Source of the DNA: Micromonospora okii
GTDB lineage: Bacteria > Actinomycetota > Actinomycetes > Mycobacteriales > Micromonosporaceae
DNA: 64,000 nucleotides
Assembly (NCBI RefSeq): GCF_020884795.1
Contig: NZ_BBZF01000020.1
Coordinates: 40,812 to 104,811, forward strand
Direction of reading: 5' to 3'
The translations under genes were made by a program, and so were the position numbers. Shown in pieces: positions 44,762 to 53,760 of this stretch; positions within the stretch are counted from its first letter, which is position 1; each line of letters begins with the position of its first letter. Under the pieces are notes generated by a model that ran no database searches, was not told the DNA's origin, and saw nothing but the letters and a program-made list of their open reading frames with translations.

Positions 44762-46726
44762 TCAGGAGCCCGACGTAACAGGGCCGGGCGGTTCCTTCGG
44801 CAGCGGTTCCGCGAGATAGGTCAGGAAACTGGCGTGCCGGAACTCGTACGTGGTGCCGGAGCGCCGAAGGACCCCGCGCCGGTGCGCGTCCTCGAGGAAC
44901 GTGACGAGACGGATCGGGACCCTGCCGGTGGCGGCCAGGACGAGGCGGGCCCAGGCGAATCGCAGCCAGGGCACTCCGATATTGGCCGCGCACAGCGCGA
45001 CCAACGTGATGACGGCACTCCGAGCGAACTGCTGCACCCCCGACCACAGGCTCCACTGGAAGGCCGACCGAGCTCCGTTCAGGGCCGACACGGCCACCAC
45101 CGACAGCAGGACGGTGCGGTCGTCCCGCAGTTGTCTCCGCAGGTCGAGGCGTTGGTCGTCGCGAGGATCGTGCAGCCCGCCGAGCAGGACAACCACTCCG
45201 ATGAGGATGAAGAGGCCGGACCACACGCCGGCCAGCGCCGCCACGAGCAGACTGGTGCGCGGCCGCATGGGAACGTACGTGGCCACACCGGCCACCACGC
45301 CCGCCACCACAGCGACCGACAGGCCCCTGAGCCTCGGCGCGAGACGTGCCGGAGGGGTACCGACCCTCATCCCGTGGACCAAGAGCATCGCCGAGATGCC
45401 CGCCAGCCACCCGGTCAACAAACCGTAGCGGATTCTCATGAAGAACGAGGCGACGACGAAGGCGACGAACGACAGTGCCCTCATCGCTCCCGGGCTGAAG
45501 GTGGGGAGCTGCCACCAGGACAGGGTGGTCGTGCCGCTGGACACCATTCCCCGAGCCAGGAACCGGTGCCACCGCTCCGCCGATTTCGGCGGATACGACC
45601 GGAGCGCCCCGTCGACCCGGCTCGCCCGTTCTCCGTAGATCGCCGGTAGGTACGAGCGCATGAGCTTGGCCCGCACGTCCGGTATCCGCATGCCGACCAG
45701 CTCGCGGGGGTCCGTTCGCGGATCCTCGTAGGCGACACGCGTCAGGTATATGGCCAGCGGCGACGAGAGCAGCCGCGCCAGGCCGCCTTGCGGCTTGCTT
45801 CGGACCTGTTGGAGCACCTCCTGCCAGCGCGCCTCGCCTTGATGCTGACCCACCACGAGGAAGGCAGCGGACTCCTTGATGTCGAGGGCTTGGACCTCCA
45901 CGACGGCCGCGCGGGGCAGCGTCACGCCGGACCGCTTGATCGCAGCCAGGAACGCCTTCCGCTCGCAGACCAGGACGGCAGGTCGTCCGGCCGCCAACTC
46001 GTCGCGGAAGTGGCGCAGCACGTCCGGCTGCGCCAGGATCGGAAGCTCGTCCAGACCGTCCAGGACCGGCAGGATCTGCTTGACCGCGCAGGCTGCTGCC
46101 CCCTTGCCGAAGCGGCGAGCGTCGGCCAGCGCCGGAAACTGCCGGATGAGCGTCGCCTCCAGCCAGTCGTCCAGCCGCTGATCGGAACTCCAACTCGACA
46201 GGCTGAGCATGACCGGCACGGGTTGGTTCTTGGCGTCCTCGGCCGCCAGCAGGTCGATCGACATCCGCAAGGCCATCGAGCTCTTTCCGCTCCCCGGCGC
46301 CCCGACGATCACCAACTGCCTTACCGGCAGGCTTCGGAGGAAGTCGGCGAGTTCGTCGATACGCCCGCGTGCGGTGTCGCTGTTCCACCGGATGGGCTGG
46401 AGGTAGGGCGGGTGCAGGTCCCGCCAGGTCGCCTCCTCGGCGAGCAGCGGGGTCATCTGCTCGGCTAGGAATTCGCGGACGGCTTTGGCCTGCTCCGCAG
46501 GCCCCCGGGAAGGGATGCCAGCCCGGGTCGCCGCCAGCCCGGAGGCGATCGCCACGGCAAGACCCGCGACGGCGACGGGCGGGCCGAGGCTGCTCGACAG
46601 CTTGTCCATTCGATCGAGCTGGGCGTCCGGGAGCAACCGGAGCCACTGGACGAAGGCGATCGCGGCGACAGCCGACGCGAGGACGAACAGCACCAGGAGC
46701 AGGCGCCGAACCAACGGCCGGGACAT
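44762..46726 (-). CDS. Membrane-anchored NACHT-type NTPase
   Basis: A 654-aa protein, ATG 46726. Two N-terminal membrane segments (about 7-27 and 48-66) are followed by a STAND/NACHT ATPase: Walker A VGAPGSGKSS (141-150), ILPVLDGLDELP (Walker B, 218-229), then a LVCERKAF strand. The C-terminal ~250 residues contain about 6-8 hydrophobic helices (from about 408) and end in LRRSGTTYEFRHASFLTYLA, the closing segment seen in actinomycete NACHT proteins. No effector domain such as a nuclease is visible, so the membrane part itself may be the output. NACHT proteins serve in signalling and, in several cases, phage defence; here that is only a hypothesis, supported by the accessory block next to it. 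Confidence 0.82.
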   Translation of the reverse strand: MSRPLVRRLLLVLFVLASAVAAIAFVQWLRLLPDAQLDRMDKLSSSLGPPVAVAGLAVAIASGLAATRAGIPSRGPAEQAKAVREFLAEQMTPLLAEEATWRDLHPPYLQPIRWNSDTARGRIDELADFLRSLPVRQLVIVGAPGSGKSSMALRMSIDLLAAEDAKNQPVPVMLSLSSWSSDQRLDDWLEATLIRQFPALADARRFGKGAAACAVKQILPVLDGLDELPILAQPDVLRHFRDELAAGRPAVLVCERKAFLAAIKRSGVTLPRAAVVEVQALDIKESAAFLVVGQHQGEARWQEVLQQVRSKPQGGLARLLSSPLAIYLTRVAYEDPRTDPRELVGMRIPDVRAKLMRSYLPAIYGERASRVDGALRSYPPKSAERWHRFLARGMVSSGTTTLSWWQLPTFSPGAMRALSFVAFVVASFFMRIRYGLLTGWLAGISAMLLVHGMRVGTPPARLAPRLRGLSVAVVAGVVAGVATYVPMRPRTSLLVAALAGVWSGLFILIGVVVLLGGLHDPRDDQRLDLRRQLRDDRTVLLSVVAVSALNGARSAFQWSLWSGVQQFARSAVITLVALCAANIGVPWLRFAWARLVLAATGRVPIRLVTFLEDAHRRGVLRRSGTTYEFRHASFLTYLAEPLPKEPPGPVTSGS

Positions 46727-46765
46727 CGGCTCATTATGGGGTTCCCGCTCGGCGCGGAGGCGCCC

Positions 46766-46799
46766 CCGCCCCGCCGGGGACCACCGCGCGGCGGGGCGG
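46766..46799 (-). terminator. Terminator of the lipoprotein gene
   Basis: 11-bp perfect stem (46766-46776 and 46789-46799), 12-base loop, beginning 8 bases past the lipoprotein stop at 46808 on the minus strand, upstream of the NACHT gene. Confidence 0.65.
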
Positions 46800-46807
46800 C
46801 GGGCGGG

Positions 46808-47440
46808 TTACTTCGGCAGGGCCGCGGTCGACTTCGCCGACAGGTACGCCGGGAGCATCGCCGCGAACTCGTCGTCGCCCGCGCTCTCCAGGCTGAGCAT
46901 GACCCGGCCGTACAGGGTGGAGACCACGAGTGCCCGCTCCCGGCTGCCGTCCTCCTCGATCCAGGTCGCCTCGTACGCGTCCAGCGAGCCGGCCTTGGTC
47001 CGGCGGTACTGCTTCTCCTTGGCCTCCTTGCCGTACCCGGCGATGTACTTGTCCACCGTGACCTGCGGGTCCAACGGCTTGGCGCCCTCGATGCGCCACA
47101 CCCGCAGGAAGCCGATGTGCCCGGCCGGCTTCGCGTCGATCTCGCAGAGCATCAGGGCGGGGCCGATCTTGGCGTCGGCTACCTTGACCGCCTCCACCTT
47201 CCACTTCGGCGGCACCGAGAAGGTCATCGGCAGCGGGCAGGCGCTGCCCTCGGGGCCGACCGTGGTGCCGGCCGCCGCCGGGGCGACCTCGTCGTACCAG
47301 GGCGCGCCGCCCGCGACCGGCGACGCGCTCGCGCTGGCCGACGGCGCGGGCGAAGGCGACGCCGCGGGCTCCGTCTTCTCGGCGCAGCCGGCCGTCGCGG
47401 TGAGAGTGAGTGCGGCCAGTACGGCCACCCGTCGGAACAT
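46808..47440 (-). CDS. Lipoprotein of unknown function
   Basis: A 210-aa protein, ATG 47440 after GGGGGC. Signal peptide with lipobox TAGC (Cys19), then a Ser/Ala/Pro-rich linker (about 22-45) and a globular domain (about 55-205) containing two Cys (SACPLPMTF and LMLCEIDAK) and segments such as HIGFLRVWRIEGAKPLDPQV and YEATWIEEDGSRERALVVST. The fold resembles the lipoprotein group with a Mog1/PsbP-like sandwich (inference from the SVPPKW ... SLYGRVMLSL pattern). It appears monocistronic with its own terminator. No functional partner is evident. Confidence 0.75.
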   Translation of the reverse strand: MFRRVAVLAALTLTATAGCAEKTEPAASPSPAPSASASASPVAGGAPWYDEVAPAAAGTTVGPEGSACPLPMTFSVPPKWKVEAVKVADAKIGPALMLCEIDAKPAGHIGFLRVWRIEGAKPLDPQVTVDKYIAGYGKEAKEKQYRRTKAGSLDAYEATWIEEDGSRERALVVSTLYGRVMLSLESAGDDEFAAMLPAYLSAKSTAALPK

Positions 47441-47527
47441 CGTTGCCCCCGTCGTGTCGGCGCCGCCGGTGCTGCGGCCGACGGATGCTAACCCATCACC
47501 CGTCGGGGACGATCGAGACGGTGACGG

Positions 47528-47839
47528 TCAGGCGGCCTCGCGGCCCCGCTCGTCGAGGGACCGGCGCGTGGCCTGGGCCGGAGCGGGGAACGGGTGGTAG
47601 GCGGACCGCTGCGGGGCGGCGTCGGCGCCGCCCCGGGACAGCCGCATGGCGCGCTCGGCGTTGGCCAGCGGGGCGCAGGGGGCCGGCTGGTGCTCGCAGA
47701 GCAGGTTCGGGCAGCGGCCGTGTTCGTCGGGCTGGTGCGCCTCGGCGACGTCGTACGCCAGGCGCCACAGCAGCGTGTCCGTCACGTCGCTCGGTGCGAC
47801 CGCGTCGTGACTGGACCGGTGGTGTGTCGTGCCGGACAC
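47528..47839 (-). CDS. Small conserved-looking Cys-containing protein
   Basis: A 103-aa protein; start GTG 47839 is chosen because GAGGGG lies 6 bases upstream, whereas the longer GTG 47878 has its purine run too close. The middle holds HGRCPNLLCEHQPAPCAPL, a C-x4-C-x6-C arrangement that could bind metal, followed by a basic and Ala-rich tail. No known family is recognised. It sits between the lipoprotein and the mannosyltransferase genes on the same strand, about 100 bases from each, and may be monocistronic. Confidence 0.55.
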   Translation of the reverse strand: MSGTTHHRSSHDAVAPSDVTDTLLWRLAYDVAEAHQPDEHGRCPNLLCEHQPAPCAPLANAERAMRLSRGGADAAPQRSAYHPFPAPAQATRRSLDERGREAA

Positions 47840-47941
47840 GGGGGACCCCTCTCGTCGTCGCTTCCCCTCAAGGTTCACCCTTCCGAGGCCGAGTAAACCA
47901 CTCTCGCGACGCGTCGTTGATCACACCTCGCAGCGGGGGCC

Positions 47942-49168
47942 TCAGATGACGAAGTGCGTCCAGTAGGTCAGCCAGACCACGAACAGGGCGCCCTGGAGCA
48001 GGGCTAACGCGGCGGTGAGCCAGGTGTCGGCCGTGGCGTGGCGGGCCCACCGGGCCAGGACGAGCCCGACGGGGAACGCGGCGAGCAGGTAGCGCAGCAG
48101 GCTCTTGTACACCGGTGGCCCCATCGACAGCGGCACGAGGACCACGATCAGCGTGTAGACGAGGTACGGCAGCTCGGCGCGGCGGTAGCCGGCGGCGACG
48201 ACCGCCACGACGGCCACGGCCAGCCAGACCCGCGCGGCGTCGGCGGCCGAGCCGCCGGTCAGCCCGTGGTACGCCACCCAGAGCGGGTCCTGCACCCGGA
48301 TGCCCCAGCCGCGTTCCTGGGCGTGCTGGTAGGCGAACCAGTCCCCCGTCCGCCACGCGGCGAACGCCATGAAGGTGAGCCACCCGGCGGGCAGGAGCGC
48401 CAGCGGCCAGCCGAGGCGCGCGTACCGCAGCAGGGCGCGTGCGTTCAGGCGGTAGCTGTGCTGGCGGAGCAGGACCAGGGCGAGGGGCACGACGACGAGG
48501 AAGCCGACCGATCGGCTCAGCGCGAGGAAGAAGCCGACCACGCCGACGAGCAGCCATCGCCGCCGCTCGGCGAGGTGGAAGGCGGCGAGGGCGAGGCAGA
48601 GGAAGAGCGACTCGGTCAGCGCCGCCTGGAACAGGAACGCGACGGGCAGGAGCAGCAGGTACCGCACGAAGCGCCGGGCCGTCGCGTCGTCGCCGGTGAG
48701 CAGCTCCCCGAGCCGGTGGGCGTAGTAGAGCTGGAACAGGAAGGCGACGTTGGCGACGAGCAGCAGCGCCAGGGCGGTGTCGCCGCCGAACAGCGCCGCG
48801 ACCGGCCGGGCCAGGAACGGGTAGAGCAGCGGGAAGGCGAACTCGTCCCACCCGGCGAGCGGCCGGCGGGCCAGGTGGTCGTAGAGGAAGGAGTCCCAGG
48901 CGAACCAGAGCGAGACCCAGCGGTACGGCGAGGCGGCGTGCTGCTGGTCGCGCATCATCGCCTCGTCGGGCGGGGGCGCCCCGGGCACGCCGTCCCAGGC
49001 GGTCAGCGCGATCACGCCGACCAGCGACAGCGCGAGCTTCGAGCCGGCGAAGACCGCCAGCACGTACCCCCAGGGGGCCGGCACCCGGGCGGCGGCCCTC
49101 CTGGCCCGGCCCGGCCAGCCGCGTACGCCGGTCGGCCGGTCGTCGGCGGCCCCGCGCCCCTGGCTCAT
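47942..49168 (-). CDS. PIG-V-like mannosyltransferase, integral membrane
   Basis: A 408-aa membrane glycosyltransferase (GT-C type) with about ten hydrophobic helices. ATG 49168 is used (GGGGGA upstream); a longer start would extend into the divergent promoter. The diagnostic loop is SLWFAWDSFLYDHLARRP followed by FAFPLLYPFLARPV, matching the PIG-V/mannosyltransferase pattern, with an acidic residue after the first membrane helix. Such enzymes use polyprenyl-phosphate mannose to modify wall or membrane glycans on the outer face. It is divergent from the FAD oxidoreductase gene with a 140-base shared promoter. Specificity is inferred from family only. Confidence 0.83.
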   Translation of the reverse strand: MSQGRGAADDRPTGVRGWPGRARRAAARVPAPWGYVLAVFAGSKLALSLVGVIALTAWDGVPGAPPPDEAMMRDQQHAASPYRWVSLWFAWDSFLYDHLARRPLAGWDEFAFPLLYPFLARPVAALFGGDTALALLLVANVAFLFQLYYAHRLGELLTGDDATARRFVRYLLLLPVAFLFQAALTESLFLCLALAAFHLAERRRWLLVGVVGFFLALSRSVGFLVVVPLALVLLRQHSYRLNARALLRYARLGWPLALLPAGWLTFMAFAAWRTGDWFAYQHAQERGWGIRVQDPLWVAYHGLTGGSAADAARVWLAVAVVAVVAAGYRRAELPYLVYTLIVVLVPLSMGPPVYKSLLRYLLAAFPVGLVLARWARHATADTWLTAALALLQGALFVVWLTYWTHFVI

Positions 49169-49308
49169 CCGCTGGTCCCCCGACTCGTCCGCGCCCGGCC
49201 GGATCTTCCCGCTTTCGACCGGTTCACACCCGGGCGCGTCGGCAGGTGAGATTCGGGACGCAGCGGGTAAGGGCGGTGCCTCGTTCGGCAATCACGGGGG
49301 GCACGGGC

Positions 49309-50803
<1,495 letters not shown>

Positions 50804-50808
<5 letters not shown>

Positions 50809-50863
50809 TCAAGAGGTTTCCGTCAGGAGCGAGGCCGGGTTCGACGCAAACCTCTTGATCAAC
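50804..50863. repeat. Palindromic repeat over the oxidoreductase stop codon
   Basis: GTTGATCAAGAGGTTT (50804-50819) and its exact complement (50848-50863) with a 28-base spacer. I recall GTTGATCAAGAGGTTT-type palindromes as dispersed in Micromonospora-group genomes; a genome search would settle it. The oxidoreductase stop codon (50806-50808) lies in its left arm. Confidence 0.75.
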
Positions 50864-50937
50864 GCGAGCAGGAGGCGGCAGGAGAGGGTGGTCCAACCAG
50901 TTGACGGGTTGATGTGAGCGGGGCCACACTGCTGCGC

Positions 50938-51669
50938 ATGGTCTTCGTTCCCGTTCCCCGGGTCTCCGTCTCCGATCACGTCTTCGGGCAGCTTCGGGAT
51001 GCCGTCGTCAGCGGCGCGTATCGGCCCGGCGACACGCTGCCCGGCGAGCGGGAGCTGGCCGCCGGGTTCGCGGTGAACCGGCACGCCGTGCGGGAGGCGC
51101 TGCGCCGGCTGCAACAGCTCGGCCTGGTGCAGGTCAGCCAGGGCGGCGCGACCCGGGTGCTGGACTGGCGGGTGCACGCCGGGCTCGACCTGGCGCTGTC
51201 GCTGGTCCGCTCCGGCGACGCCCTGCCGGTCGACACGCTCGTGCGGGACATGCTGGAGATGCGGGCCTGCGTCGGCGTCGACGCGGCCCGGCTCTGCGCC
51301 GAGCGGGCCGACGCGGCGACGCGGGAGACCGTCGTCCGCGCCGCCGAGGAGTACGCCGCGCTCGCGCCCGACCTGCCCCGGATGGCCGAGGCCAACATCG
51401 CCCTGTGGCGGCACGTCGTGCGCGGCTCGGGCAACACGGCGTACCTGCTGAGTTTCAACAGCCTGGTCGCCGGCGCGCTCGCCGTCGGCGCGATGCCCCC
51501 GCAGCGGCACGCCGCCGAGCTGCTCGACGTCGCCGGGCACCGCCGGCTCGCCGGGGCCGTCGCCGCCGGCCGGGGCGACGTCGCCGCCGAACAGGCCCGC
51601 GCCCTGCTCACCGCCGCCCTCACCACCCCCACCCCCACCACCGCCCCCGGAAGGGAATGCCGAGCATGA
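50938..51669 (+). CDS. FadR-type GntR regulator
   Basis: A 243-aa regulator, start ATG 50938 (GTG 50914 also in frame; neither has a strong ribosome site). N-terminal GntR winged helix: FGQLRDAVVSGAYRPGDTLP, then GERELAAGFAVNRHAVREAL and LQQLGLVQVSQGGATRV. The C-terminal FCD-like helical domain (about 95-230) carries VRDMLEMRACVGVDAARLCA. FadR-type proteins respond to acyl-CoA or organic acids. Its stop overlaps the start of a fatty-acid-hydroxylase gene (ATGA), so it probably controls its own operon of membrane lipid enzymes. Confidence 0.88.
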   Translation: MVFVPVPRVSVSDHVFGQLRDAVVSGAYRPGDTLPGERELAAGFAVNRHAVREALRRLQQLGLVQVSQGGATRVLDWRVHAGLDLALSLVRSGDALPVDTLVRDMLEMRACVGVDAARLCAERADAATRETVVRAAEEYAALAPDLPRMAEANIALWRHVVRGSGNTAYLLSFNSLVAGALAVGAMPPQRHAAELLDVAGHRRLAGAVAAGRGDVAAEQARALLTAALTTPTPTTAPGRECRA

Positions 51670-52493
51670 TCCCCGCCGTGCTCTACGCCGTGCCCGCGTT
51701 TCTGCTGCTCATCGTCGTGGAGGCGCTGTCCTACCGGTTCGCCCCCGACGACGACGAACGCGGCTACGAGCTGCGCGACACCACCACCAGCCTCACCATG
51801 GGCGCGGGCAGCCAGGTCATCGGCTTCCCCTGGAAGCTGCTCACGATCGGCCTCTACGCCGCCGCGTGGACCGTCGCCCCGGTGCAGCTCTCCCCCACCA
51901 GCGTCTGGACCTGGGTGCTGCTGTTCTTCGCCGACGACCTGGCCTACTACTGGTTCCACCGCACCCACCACGAGGTGCGCCTCTTCTGGGCGGGTCACGT
52001 CGTGCACCACTCCAGCACGTTCTACAACCTGTCGACGGCGCTGCGGCAGAGCTGGACGCCGATGACGACGCTCCCGTTCTGGCTGGCCCTGGCCCTGCTC
52101 GGCATTCCCCCGTGGATGATCTTCCTCCAGCAGTCGGTCAGCCTCCTGTACCAGTTCTTCCTGCACACCGAGCGGGTCCGGACGCTGCCCCGGCCGATCG
52201 AGTGGGTGTTCAACACCCCGTCGCACCACCGGGTCCACCACGGGGCGAACGCCGAGTACCTGGACCGCAACTACGGCGGCATCCTCATCGTCTGGGACCG
52301 GCTGTTCGGCACCTTCGCCCCGGAGCGCGCCCCCGTCCGGTACGGGCTGACGAAGAACATCGCCACCTACAACCCGCTGCGGGTGGCGACCCACGAGTAC
52401 GGGGCGATCTGGGCCGACGTACGGGCGGCTACGTCGTGGCGGCACCGGCTGGGCCACGTCTTCGGCCGCCCCGGCTGGCAGCCCGCCCGATGA
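51666..52493 (+). CDS. Fatty-acid hydroxylase / alkylglycerol monooxygenase-like membrane enzyme
   Basis: A 275-aa membrane di-iron enzyme, ATG 51666 (GGAAGGG about 10 bases upstream). The fatty-acid-hydroxylase His boxes are intact: HRTHH (98-102), HVVHH (111-115) followed by SSTFYNLSTALRQSW, and HHRVHHGANAEYLDRNYGG further on. The YNLSTALRQ segment after the second box resembles the alkylglycerol monooxygenase (AGMO/TMEM195) subgroup rather than plain sterol desaturases. It would hydroxylate ether lipids next to the ether bond, which then breaks. It overlaps the FadR-type gene before it and the lysoplasmalogenase gene after it (ATGA in both). Confidence 0.8.
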   Translation: MIPAVLYAVPAFLLLIVVEALSYRFAPDDDERGYELRDTTTSLTMGAGSQVIGFPWKLLTIGLYAAAWTVAPVQLSPTSVWTWVLLFFADDLAYYWFHRTHHEVRLFWAGHVVHHSSTFYNLSTALRQSWTPMTTLPFWLALALLGIPPWMIFLQQSVSLLYQFFLHTERVRTLPRPIEWVFNTPSHHRVHHGANAEYLDRNYGGILIVWDRLFGTFAPERAPVRYGLTKNIATYNPLRVATHEYGAIWADVRAATSWRHRLGHVFGRPGWQPAR

Positions 52494-53266
52494 GCTGGCT
52501 CGCCCTCTTCGGCGTGGCCGCCGCCGTCGAGCTGGTCGGCGTGGCGCTCGACGAGCACGTGCTCCAGTGGCTGGCCAAGCCGCTGCTCGCCCCGCTGCTG
52601 CTGCTCTGGCTGCTGCGCGCGGGGCGACGCGGCGACGGGCCCGCGCCCGGGTCAAGCGGCGACCGGCCCTCATCGGGGCCGCGCGGCGACGGGCCCGGGG
52701 GCCGGCACGTCGGCGGGATGGCGGGGCGGCGGTTCGACGCCTTCGCGCTCGGGCTGGTCTTCGCCACCGGCGGAGACGTGGCGCTGCTGCTGCCCGGCGA
52801 GGCCGCGTTCCTGGTCGGGATGGGTTCCTTCCTCGGCGCGCAGGTGAGCTTCATCGTGGCGTTCGCCCGGCACCGGCGGCCCCGGGTGGCGGCCGTGGTC
52901 GCGTACCTGGTGGCGTGGGCGGCGGCCAACGTCGTGCTGTGGGGGCCGCTCGGGGACCTGCGGCTGCCGGTGCTCGGCTACAGCCTCGCGCTGTGCCTGA
53001 TGGCCGCGGCGGCGGTCGGCGTCTCGGCCCGCGCGGCGGTCGGCGGGGCCCTCTTCCTCGTCTCGGACCTGCTGATCGGGGTGGACGCGGCCGGCGTGAC
53101 GCTGCCCGGCCACGGCCTGCTCGTGATGGGCACGTACATCCCCGCGCTGCTGCTGCTCACCACGGCGTGGGCGGCGGCGGGTCGGACCGACGCCGCCCGC
53201 CGGACCGACCGGCCCGCCGGGACGGTCCCGGCCACCCCGGCGTCCGGTCCGGCCGGATCGTCCTGA
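52490..53266 (+). CDS. YhhN/TMEM86-type lysoplasmalogenase
   Basis: A 258-aa membrane protein, ATG 52490 in an ATGA overlap. About eight hydrophobic helices; the YhhN core motifs are AKPLLAPLLLLWLL (about 30), FALGLVFATGGDVALLLPGE (about 83-102) and FLVSDLLIGV plus GTYIPALLLL. An unusual Gly/Pro/Arg-rich loop (about 45-78) separates the first two helices. The family cleaves vinyl-ether lysophospholipids. With the AGMO-like hydroxylase next to it and a FadR-type regulator, it forms a three-gene ether-lipid turnover operon, closed by the terminator at 53294-53332. The pathway assignment is inference. Confidence 0.82.
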   Translation: MSWLALFGVAAAVELVGVALDEHVLQWLAKPLLAPLLLLWLLRAGRRGDGPAPGSSGDRPSSGPRGDGPGGRHVGGMAGRRFDAFALGLVFATGGDVALLLPGEAAFLVGMGSFLGAQVSFIVAFARHRRPRVAAVVAYLVAWAAANVVLWGPLGDLRLPVLGYSLALCLMAAAAVGVSARAAVGGALFLVSDLLIGVDAAGVTLPGHGLLVMGTYIPALLLLTTAWAAAGRTDAARRTDRPAGTVPATPASGPAGSS

Positions 53267-53293
53267 CCCGGCCCGCCGAGCACCCCTGACGCG

Positions 53294-53332
53294 GCTCGCC
53301 GGCCCGCCCCGAGGTGGGGCGGGCCGGCGAGC
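53294..53332. terminator. Bidirectional terminator after the ether-lipid operon
   Basis: 17-bp stem (53294-53310 and 53316-53332) with a 5-base loop, between the convergent lysoplasmalogenase and GlsB/YeaQ genes. Confidence 0.8.
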
Positions 53333-53351
53333 GGCAGGGCGGGCCGGCGGG

Positions 53352-53621
53352 TCAGTGCCGGCGGCGGCCGTAGGCGCCCGCTGCGATCGAGACGCCGATC
53401 GCGGCGAAGACGACCTGGATGAGCAGCTCGATCCAGTCGATGCCGCGCGTGTCGTCCACGCCGAGCGCGGCGGCGACGAACGTGCCGAGGATCGCGGCCA
53501 CCACACCGATCAGCAGGGTCAGCCAGATCGGAATGTGCTGCTTGCCCGGCACGACAAGCCGGCCCAGCGCGCCGACGATCAGGCCGATGATGATCGCGGT
53601 GAAGATACCGGTGATTTCCAC
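53352..53621 (-). CDS. GlsB/YeaQ/YmgE family stress membrane protein
   Basis: An 89-aa protein starting at GTG 53621, with GAGGAACGAG upstream. Three hydrophobic helices: GIFTAIIIGLIVGALGRL, PIWLTLLIGVVAAILGTFVA and LLIQVVFAAIGVSIAA. This is the standard GlsB/YeaQ/YmgE (transglycosylase-associated protein) pattern, with GKQHIPIW in the first loop. It is monocistronic and separated from the sugar locus by about 140 bases that include a promoter-like AT-rich patch near 53690-53735. Confidence 0.9.
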   Translation of the reverse strand: MEITGIFTAIIIGLIVGALGRLVVPGKQHIPIWLTLLIGVVAAILGTFVAAALGVDDTRGIDWIELLIQVVFAAIGVSIAAGAYGRRRH

Positions 53622-53760
53622 GGTGAACTCGTTCCTCTCAAAGCGTTCGTCGTAGACGCTTCCACGAGTGCCCCGGTCAGCCGGGCAACCAAACCGATGA
53701 CAACCCGATCGGGGTGTTTGTCACAAAGTTTTCCCTGGTCGCAGCGGGGTGGAACGCGCC

